From assembly GCA_024698715.1 (NCBI GenBank), contig JAILRA010000064.1:1-33572 (forward strand): 33,572 bases of DNA. The letters are read 5' to 3'. Source of the stretch: Lachnospiraceae bacterium (GTDB taxonomy: Bacteria; Bacillota; Clostridia; Lachnospirales; Lachnospiraceae). The notes below the pieces were generated by a model, which made no database searches, was not told the origin of the DNA, and saw only the letters and a list, made by a program, of their open reading frames with translations. This document shows, one piece after another, positions 8,905-15,562 of the stretch. The position numbers were made by a program, and so were the translations under genes. The number at the start of each line of letters is the position of its first letter. Within the stretch, counting starts at the first letter, position 1.

Positions 8905-8933
8905 TTCTATAAATTTTGAAAGAGGCAAATTTG

Positions 8934-9959
8934 ATGAGTAAAAAGTCAAAGGGGATTATTATAGGTGCAGGCGCAGGAGCGGCAGTTTTGATCGTTGTGG
9001 CAGTAATCGTGATAATAATGTTTTCCCGTGGAAAAAGCGAGACATATCGTGTTATAAAGATCATGCAGGCTGAGGGACACAGTATTATTTCCAGAGGTGC
9101 AATAAGCGACCTGGAAGCGTATGTCGGCATGGCGCTGCAAAGCGGGGATCTTATACATGTTGACGGTAACAGTTCACTCGTTCTGATGCTCGATGAAGAC
9201 AAACTGGCCTATGTTGAGCAGAATACCGATTTCGAACTGGTTGCTGAGGGAACTTCCAAAGATTCGAGAACGAGGATCGAACTGAAACGCGGTGCCATGA
9301 CATGTGAGATTCAGAATTCACTCAGTAAAGATTCTTTTTATGAGATCAATACACCCAACTCCACAATGGCTGTTAGAGGAACGAGTTTTCGTGTAGAAGT
9401 AACTGATGTTGACACGATCAATGAAGTTCTTGCCAATTCGGCCATTCAGCCTTCCATGCTATTTATGGCTAAAACACTTGAAGCTTCCAATATACCGCAG
9501 ATGAATACCATTACGAGACTTACCGTAACGGACGGCCATGTAGTGGTTACGCTTCATGATGAAAACGGAAATAAAATCGGTGACGAGTATGAATTTGATG
9601 CCAATACGGATATTCTTATAGGAGGAAACGAATCTGACAGCCGTATCATCGAAGAATTTAAAAATATCGATCTTTCCACATTCCCTAAGGTTACGATAGA
9701 GTTTTTCAAAGATATTTCCGACGGCATCGGCAAAATGGTCATTTCGGGTGATGATCTGCAGGATGCATTGGAGGACTATGAGGGTAAACCTCATATGGTA
9801 ACCTTTATGTACAATAAAAAAGTATTTGCCACTCAGATGGTAGAAGACGGCATGACTGCACAGGAACCTCAGTTTATGCCCACGCCGAAAGGAAGCTGGG
9901 ATGCAAAATTTGATAATCCCATCAATACCGATACGATGTTCTTCTGGAATGCCGAATAA
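8934..9959 (+). CDS. Membrane-anchored FecR-domain protein
   Basis: A 341-residue protein with a single N-terminal membrane helix (about residues 8-28, Ala/Val/Ile-rich after MSKKSKG) and an extracellular FecR domain at about 50-170. FecR features include DGNSSLVLML, a run rich in LKRGAMTCEI, and INTPNSTMAVRGTSFRVEV. The C-terminal 55 residues resemble one degenerate InlB B-type (Flg_new) repeat ending in a Trp/aromatic. I chose the ATG at 8934 because AGAGG (8921-8925) is 8 bases upstream; the TTG at 8916 precedes that site. It sits 29 bases after the giant protein and 19 before the CHASE2 cyclase. Outside the TonB/FecI setting, FecR domains are often extracellular ligand or peptidoglycan-associated modules. 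The likely role here is passing surface status to the cyclase, which is inference. Confidence 0.85.
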   Translation: MSKKSKGIIIGAGAGAAVLIVVAVIVIIMFSRGKSETYRVIKIMQAEGHSIISRGAISDLEAYVGMALQSGDLIHVDGNSSLVLMLDEDKLAYVEQNTDFELVAEGTSKDSRTRIELKRGAMTCEIQNSLSKDSFYEINTPNSTMAVRGTSFRVEVTDVDTINEVLANSAIQPSMLFMAKTLEASNIPQMNTITRLTVTDGHVVVTLHDENGNKIGDEYEFDANTDILIGGNESDSRIIEEFKNIDLSTFPKVTIEFFKDISDGIGKMVISGDDLQDALEDYEGKPHMVTFMYNKKVFATQMVEDGMTAQEPQFMPTPKGSWDAKFDNPINTDTMFFWNAE

Positions 9960-9978
9960 CACAGGAATTTGTAAATAA

Positions 9979-11808
9979 ATGCAAAACAAGGAAAAATCGA
10001 CTAAAGAAAAACAAAAAAAGAAAAACTGGTATATTCTTGCGGGTGCCCTGTTTATGGGGATACTGGCGTTTTTGTTTTGCTATAATGATATTCTCTATTC
10101 GGTTGATTCACTGTACAGGGATAAGGTTTACCAGAAATCCCGTGGCGTGAACCAGTCCATAAAAATAATATCAATAGACCAGAAAACTCTTAATAACTAC
10201 GGCCTGTTCGGAACCTGGGACAGAAGCATTTATGCAGATGTTCTTGATGCTTTGGGAGATTATCCCGCTGTTGTAGGATTTGATGTTTTGCTGACAACCG
10301 ATATGTCCGAAGAGGGAGACGAAGTATTTTTAAACAAAGTAAAAGGCAGCAATACGGTTCTTGCATCCTATATTGATTTTGATACGGTCTTAAGGATCGA
10401 CGAGAACGAAAATCGAAAAATAGATACGTTCTATGTGCGTAACGTGGAAATTCCGTATACCGGAGATAACTGCGATTACGGATATGTTAATGTTGCAGCA
10501 GATTCCGACGGTGTGGTAAGAAGAGTGCTTCCATACATTTACAACAGCGCTGCGGATGAAACATATACTTCTTTTTCGTATAAAATATTTGAGAACTACT
10601 GTAAAGCCAATAATATAGTTCCCGTGGAACCTGCAGTGGATTCCTCCGGAACACAATGGATCTATTTTGCAGGAAAGCCTTTTGACTACGAAACGATCTC
10701 TCTGAATGATCTTTTGGAAGGAAACATCGATCCCAGAGTCTTTTCAAACTGCATAGTACTTGTGGGTGCATATGAAAACGGATTGCAGGATCAGTTTGCG
10801 GTACCGAACAGTTCTAATCAGATGTTCGGAGTAGAGATAAATGCCAATATCATTCAAAGTTACCTCGACGGAGCATTTCCGCTTCCTTTGAACAGGCTTT
10901 TTATCAGCCTGATACTTGCAATGCTTGTGATCCCGCTGTTTATCGTATTTTCGCATATGCGACTCAGCGTCGGATCCGGAGTTTTTGTTGCGATAGAAGC
11001 CATTACGGTATTTGTAAGCTCCAAACTTTTTACTGATGCGAATATAATAATCCCCGGTTCTTATTTTCTGATATTTTTCCTTATAGTGTATTTCATTGCA
11101 CTGATAGGAAATTATCTGAACCAGTGGATCACAAAGAAAAGAATGACGGACGCGTTCAGAAAATATGTTGCACCGCAGGTAGTTGACGGTCTGATGAAAT
11201 CCGGACAGTATCAGATAACACTTGGCGGTGAGAACAGGGATATTGCGGTACTTTTTGTAGATATCAGAGGATTTACTCCGTTATCGGAGAGTTTAAGACC
11301 CGATCAGGTAGTTGAAATCCTGAATGAATATTTAAATCTTACGACAAGTTCAATATTTAAAAACAGCGGAACGCTGGATAAGTTTATCGGTGATGCTACA
11401 ATGGCGGTGTTTAATGCGCCTTTTGATCTGGATGATTACGAAATGAGAGCTTTAAGAACCGCTAAGGATATTGTTGCGGGAGCGCGTGCGCTTGAGGAAT
11501 CCTGCGAAAAAAGATTCGGCAAAAAAGTCACATTCGGTGTCGGTGTCAATTGCGGTGAAGCAGTCGTCGGAAACATCGGATGTGAAACGAGAATGGATTA
11601 TACAGCCATAGGCGATACCGTCAATACGGCAGCACGTCTGGAAGCAAATGCAAAAGCAGGACAGGTACTTATAAGTCAGACGATCTACGACAGGGTTAAA
11701 GACAGGGATGTGACCGTCAATCCGATAGGTGAGATCCCGCTTAAGGGAAAATCCAAAGGTCTTTTCGTTTATGAACTTACAAGTATTGACGGCGAGAAGA
11801 TCATGTAA
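9979..11808 (+). CDS. CHASE2-domain class III adenylate cyclase
   Basis: A 609-residue membrane cyclase that should make cAMP from ATP. One membrane helix (about 17-36) is followed by an extracellular CHASE2 sensor (about 40-290), a cluster of three helices (about 305-380) and a cytoplasmic cyclase domain (about 415-600). The catalytic set is complete: metal-binding Asp428 (VDIRGFT) and Asp472 (FIGDATMAVF), adenine-specifying Lys468 and Asp540 (MDYTAIG), and transition-state Asn549 and Arg553 (NTAARLE). The Lys/Asp pair points to ATP rather than GTP. The start is the only ATG before the helix, with a modest AGGA upstream. CHASE2 plus cyclase with an adjacent FecR gene is a recurrent arrangement in other phyla. 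No CRP-family receptor is visible in this window. Confidence 0.92.
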   Translation: MQNKEKSTKEKQKKKNWYILAGALFMGILAFLFCYNDILYSVDSLYRDKVYQKSRGVNQSIKIISIDQKTLNNYGLFGTWDRSIYADVLDALGDYPAVVGFDVLLTTDMSEEGDEVFLNKVKGSNTVLASYIDFDTVLRIDENENRKIDTFYVRNVEIPYTGDNCDYGYVNVAADSDGVVRRVLPYIYNSAADETYTSFSYKIFENYCKANNIVPVEPAVDSSGTQWIYFAGKPFDYETISLNDLLEGNIDPRVFSNCIVLVGAYENGLQDQFAVPNSSNQMFGVEINANIIQSYLDGAFPLPLNRLFISLILAMLVIPLFIVFSHMRLSVGSGVFVAIEAITVFVSSKLFTDANIIIPGSYFLIFFLIVYFIALIGNYLNQWITKKRMTDAFRKYVAPQVVDGLMKSGQYQITLGGENRDIAVLFVDIRGFTPLSESLRPDQVVEILNEYLNLTTSSIFKNSGTLDKFIGDATMAVFNAPFDLDDYEMRALRTAKDIVAGARALEESCEKRFGKKVTFGVGVNCGEAVVGNIGCETRMDYTAIGDTVNTAARLEANAKAGQVLISQTIYDRVKDRDVTVNPIGEIPLKGKSKGLFVYELTSIDGEKIM

Positions 11809-11837
11809 AATATGCATATAAAAGAGGGACTCTAGTT

Positions 11838-13040
11838 ATGTTTGGAAATCGAAAAACAGCATCATTTATCAGCCTGGCGATTATGATTTTTATTGTTATA
11901 GGATTTGTTTATCTTTATATTAAGGTAAATTCAATTCCTGAAATCGTTATCCGTCAGACCGGAGATTTTGCGGATTATACCGAAGAGCAGATGTATATTT
12001 CCATGCCGATAAGTAAAGGATGGCTTGACAGCGGTTATCATGCGAATCAGTATGATGCAACTTTGTATAACAATACATTAAACAATCTTGAAGACTGGAC
12101 TGTTACGATATCGCTTCCCAATAATTCCAGTATTTCCGATTCATGGAATATTTCTTATGATGAAAATCCCGATGGAACGGTAACCATTTACAATACTCCG
12201 GATCAGGGCTATAACGACAGCATTGCTCCGAGTGACAGCATTACTTTCGGATTCATTCTGTTTTCAAATTCAGATGATGAGATCACGGATTTTCTTCTTA
12301 CAGCTTATCCCGAAGCGAAAATGACCGATTATCCTTTATTCTACGGATTATTGGCATTGATCCTTTTCCTGATCATATTTGTGTCCATTAACATTGCGGT
12401 TGCGATAAAAGATCATCAGTATAAGATAAGGGCGGAACATGACCAGAAGATCATCATTCAGTCGATGAAAACCTTTACAAATTTCATAGATGCCAAGGAT
12501 CAGTATACGAGAGGTCATTCGATCCGAGTAGCTTTTTATACCAAGAAACTTGCGGAAAAGATGGGATTTGATGATGAAGAATTGTATAACATCTACTACA
12601 TCGCACTTCTTCATGACGTCGGCAAGATCAATATCCCGGATGCCATTCTCAATAAGCCCGGTGCTCTTACCAAAGAAGAAATGGATGTAATTAAGACGCA
12701 TACCACAAACGGAGCTCTGATCCTGAAAGATTTTACTTCGATCCCGGATATCATCGAAGGTGCAAAGTACCATCATGAGAGATATGACGGAACAGGATAT
12801 CCCGATGGTATTAAAGGCGAAAGTATTCCGCTTGTTGCCAGGGTAATATGTGTAGCGGATGCATTTGATGCCATGAATTCCGACAGATGTTACAGAAAAG
12901 CTTTTTCAAAAGAAAAAATCATATCGGAACTTGAAGAAGGTTCGGGAAAGCAGTTTGATCCCGATATCGTAAATGTAATGCTTGAACTGATCAAGCGCGA
13001 TGCATTCAAGAACATGAATTCCGAATTGAATAATAATTAG
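11838..13040 (+). CDS. HD-GYP phosphodiesterase with extracellular CBM2-like sensor
   Basis: A 400-residue membrane protein. Helices at about 8-27 and 168-190 flank an extracellular domain of about 52-160, and an HD-GYP domain fills 205-390. HD-GYP marks are HD at 259-260 (LLHDVGK), HH at 312-313, and DGTGYP at 317-322, all intact, so c-di-GMP hydrolysis is likely. The extracellular domain resembles carbohydrate-binding module family 2. The core Trp87 (EDWTV), Trp62 and Trp103 fall at or near the CBM2 binding-face Trp positions, Tyr125 is near the third, and SIAPSDSITFGF matches the CBM2 closing motif. The ribosome site is GAGGGACT upstream. It lies 29 bases after the cyclase gene and is the last gene of the unit before a strong terminator. 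The domain match is by eye, so carbohydrate binding is inferred. Confidence 0.88.
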   Translation: MFGNRKTASFISLAIMIFIVIGFVYLYIKVNSIPEIVIRQTGDFADYTEEQMYISMPISKGWLDSGYHANQYDATLYNNTLNNLEDWTVTISLPNNSSISDSWNISYDENPDGTVTIYNTPDQGYNDSIAPSDSITFGFILFSNSDDEITDFLLTAYPEAKMTDYPLFYGLLALILFLIIFVSINIAVAIKDHQYKIRAEHDQKIIIQSMKTFTNFIDAKDQYTRGHSIRVAFYTKKLAEKMGFDDEELYNIYYIALLHDVGKINIPDAILNKPGALTKEEMDVIKTHTTNGALILKDFTSIPDIIEGAKYHHERYDGTGYPDGIKGESIPLVARVICVADAFDAMNSDRCYRKAFSKEKIISELEEGSGKQFDPDIVNVMLELIKRDAFKNMNSELNNN

Positions 13041-13049
13041 AATAAATAC

Positions 13050-13107
13050 AAACACCCGTAATACTACTCCGAGCAGATATCGGATAAATTATTACGGGTG
13101 TTTTTTT
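13050..13107. terminator. Strong terminator between convergent HD-GYP and hypE genes
   Basis: A stem of about 13 bp (AACACCCGTAAT with its complement at 13091-13102) is followed by seven T. The arms flank a 20-base loop. On the opposite strand the hairpin also ends in T-rich sequence, so it may serve both directions. Confidence 0.85.
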
Positions 13108-13183
13108 ACGATAACTAATGTTTTGCTTATTTCGGCAGTAGTCGCACAGAACGTAAGATTGTGACGTGATGCCGTCAAAAATA

Positions 13184-14188
13184 TTAACAGATTCTCGGAA
13201 GAAGTTCACCGCTTGGACGGGAGAGAAGAGTCTTTGCTCCGACTGCCGTGTACAATACAACTTTGCCGATATTCTCGTCGGTAACTTCGCCGATGATCGC
13301 TGCTTTTTCGGAATTCTCACATGACCTTAATGTATTGAGTACTTTGTCTGCTTCTTCAGCGGGAGCGATAAATACAAGTCTTCCTTCACATGCGAGATAC
13401 AAAGGTTCAAGACCGAGCATTGAACAGACTCCGCGTACTCCGGGATCGATGGGGATGGCGGAAGAGTCAATGGAAATGCCGACATTGCTCTGATGTGCGA
13501 TCTCGTAAAGGACCGTTCCCACACCGCCTCTTGTGGCATCTCTGATTACATGGATATTCTTTGTAACATTTAATACAGATTCGATATTGCTCCATAAAGG
13601 TGCGCAGTCACTTGTAATATCTGCATCGATATTAAATTCGTTTCTGGCAAGAAGAATAGTACAGCCGTGTCTTCCCACATCACCTGAAACTATGATCTTA
13701 TCTCCGGGTTTTGCAAAAGCACCGGATGTATTGGCACCCTCGATGATATTACCGATACCGGCAGTTGTAATGAATATTTTGTCAACCTGACCTTTTCCCG
13801 CGACTTTGGTGTCTCCTGCAACTATCCTCACATCTGCTTTTCTTGCGGTTTCGCCCATGGATTCGGCGATCTTTTCCAGTTCTTCAACAGGAAAACCTTC
13901 TTCGATTATGTATGAGCATGTGATATATTTGGGTTTTGCACCCATGCAGGCTATATCGTTTACGGTTCCGCAAACGGCAAGTTTACCGATATTTCCGCCC
14001 GGGAATTCATACGGAGATACTATAAATCCGTCGGTAGACATTGCTATTTTTCCTTCTTCAATATCAAGAACGGCCGCATCATCAGCGGTAAGATAAGGGT
14101 TGTCAAAATTAGATTTGAAAATCCTGTCGATCAGTTCATTGGTCTGAGTGCTTCCGGAACCGTGAGCGAGAGTGATTATATTTTCCAT
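13184..14188 (-). CDS. hypE: HypE, carbamoyl-dehydrating thiocyanate-forming maturase
   Basis: A 334-residue HypE of the AIR-synthase/ThiL fold. HypE takes the carbamoyl group from HypF on its C-terminal cysteine and dehydrates it with ATP to a thiocyanate, the source of the CN ligands of the [NiFe] active site. The protein ends in the hallmark PRIC, with the acceptor Cys last. The N-terminal LAHGSGSTQT and TDGFIV segments and the later DATRGGVGT motif are typical. AAAGGAAG precedes the ATG. It is the last gene of the long minus-strand unit, 36 bases after hypD. The enzyme looks fully competent. Confidence 0.97.
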   Translation of the reverse strand: MENIITLAHGSGSTQTNELIDRIFKSNFDNPYLTADDAAVLDIEEGKIAMSTDGFIVSPYEFPGGNIGKLAVCGTVNDIACMGAKPKYITCSYIIEEGFPVEELEKIAESMGETARKADVRIVAGDTKVAGKGQVDKIFITTAGIGNIIEGANTSGAFAKPGDKIIVSGDVGRHGCTILLARNEFNIDADITSDCAPLWSNIESVLNVTKNIHVIRDATRGGVGTVLYEIAHQSNVGISIDSSAIPIDPGVRGVCSMLGLEPLYLACEGRLVFIAPAEEADKVLNTLRSCENSEKAAIIGEVTDENIGKVVLYTAVGAKTLLSRPSGELLPRIC

Positions 14189-14224
14189 GATTATATGCTT
14201 CCTTTCGTAAATATATTCAACAGA

Positions 14225-15271
14225 TTACATTTGACCGTATTGATAATAAGCCGAGCAGGCACCTTCATCGGATACCATGCAAGCACCGACGGCATGAAGC
14301 GGTGTGCAGACTTTTCCGAACATTGGACAATCGGAAGGCTTGCAGTGTCCCTGAAGGACTTCTCCGCATCTGCAGGCGGGATTGGGTTTTCCGTGAATAA
14401 CGGGAATGTTAAGCTTGATCCTTGAATCAAAATCGGAGTATTCGGCTTTAAGCTTCATTCCGGATTTTTCTATGATACCGAGACCTCTCCATTCGGTGTC
14501 GCAAAGTTCCATTACTTCATCCATCAGCTTGATCGCTGCAGGGTTTCCTTCGTCTTTAACGACTCTGGGATAGCAGTTGACAAAGAAAGGTTCGTTTTTC
14601 TTGAGCATCTCGATCGTTACCGCGAGTGCACTCATCAGTTCGTTTGCGGTAAAGCCGGCAACAACACCGGATACGCCTTCTTCTTTAAGATGCTTACAGA
14701 CGGAATTACCGGTGATCGCATTGACATGTCCGGGATAGATAAAAGCATCGGCACTTCCTTTAAGTTTCAGATATGCATTAGGCATTGATTTGTTGGCCGT
14801 AAGTATCGAAAAGTTTTTAAGATTCAGTTCTTTGGCTTTTTTAACAGCAAGACATGATGACGGTGTTGTAGTTTCAAATCCGACCGAAAGAAAAACAACT
14901 TCGGTATCGGGATTATCCTTTGCGATCTCAACAGCATCATCGGGAGAGTAGACAGGTCTTATCGCAGCTCCGTTAGCTCTTGCTTTTGCAAGGTTCATTT
15001 CGGTTCCCGGAACTTTAATGAGATCGCCGAAAGTTGTGATAAGACAGTTCTTTTCAAGAGCAAGATACAAAGCTTCGTCTATAAAGCCGATCGGTGTAAC
15101 ACATACGGGACAGCCGGGACCTGAGATAAGGTCGATGTTTTCGGGTAAGAGACTTCTTATACCAAGTCTGAAGATTTCGTGGGTATGTGTTCCGCATACC
15201 TCCATAATACGAACCTTCGGACCGTCATAACCCGTGATTATTTCTTTTGATCTTTGAATAATTTCGTTCAT
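14225..15271 (-). CDS. hypD: HypD, Fe(CN)2CO scaffold subunit
   Basis: A 348-residue HypD. With HypC it forms the scaffold where one Fe acquires two cyanides and one CO. The family motifs are all present: MEVCGTHTHEIFR with the Fe-coordinating Cys, SGPGCPVCVTP, the VGFETTTP motif, and a C-terminal cysteine set (CRCGEVLQGHC, DCPMFGKVC) for its [4Fe-4S] cluster. The length is normal. It lies 72 bases after hypC, the widest gap in the hyp group, and a hairpin sits at the hypC stop. Confidence 0.97.
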   Translation of the reverse strand: MNEIIQRSKEIITGYDGPKVRIMEVCGTHTHEIFRLGIRSLLPENIDLISGPGCPVCVTPIGFIDEALYLALEKNCLITTFGDLIKVPGTEMNLAKARANGAAIRPVYSPDDAVEIAKDNPDTEVVFLSVGFETTTPSSCLAVKKAKELNLKNFSILTANKSMPNAYLKLKGSADAFIYPGHVNAITGNSVCKHLKEEGVSGVVAGFTANELMSALAVTIEMLKKNEPFFVNCYPRVVKDEGNPAAIKLMDEVMELCDTEWRGLGIIEKSGMKLKAEYSDFDSRIKLNIPVIHGKPNPACRCGEVLQGHCKPSDCPMFGKVCTPLHAVGACMVSDEGACSAYYQYGQM

Positions 15272-15323
15272 GTTTAATCCTTGTTAATATTATATTTTTT
15301 CGAAAAGCAGAAGATGATTACAG

Positions 15324-15341
15324 TTTCGTACTGATACGAAA
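15324..15341 (-). promoter_or_regulatory. Perfect inverted repeat in the hypC-hypD gap
   Basis: TTTCGTA (15324-15330) and TACGAAA (15335-15341) form a 7-bp stem with a 4-base loop, starting 2 bases after the hypC stop on the minus strand. There is no T run after it, so it is not a clear terminator. It could be an mRNA-stabilising or processing hairpin that separates hypFC from hypDE expression. Confidence 0.4.
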
Positions 15342-15343
15342 GA

Positions 15344-15550
15344 TCAGATTATACCAAGTATTTCATTTCCTTCTGTTTCGTCATCGGAATTGATCTTGGC
15401 AATTGCGACACCGGCATGAACCATAACGTAATCACCGGGTTCGAGATCATCGATAAGCTGGGAAGCAACACTTCTTTTTGCTCCGTTGGCGTCAATGATC
15501 GCAGTTCCTTCGTTAATACTGACAACTCTTGCGGGTAAACCTACACACAT
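15344..15550 (-). CDS. hypC: HypC-family hydrogenase maturation chaperone
   Basis: A 68-residue HypC/HybG-type protein. It begins MCVGLPARV, keeping the essential Cys2 that coordinates the Fe with HypD, and has the small beta-barrel pattern with GDYVMVHAGVAI. A strong AGGAGG lies 7-8 bases before the ATG, overlapping the space after hypF (12-base gap). In [NiFe] systems HypC also delivers the Fe(CN)2CO unit to the large subunit. Here no large-subunit gene is in the window, so its client is unknown. Confidence 0.96.
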   Translation of the reverse strand: MCVGLPARVVSINEGTAIIDANGAKRSVASQLIDDLEPGDYVMVHAGVAIAKINSDDETEGNEILGII

Positions 15551-15562
15551 ATTTGTTTCCTC

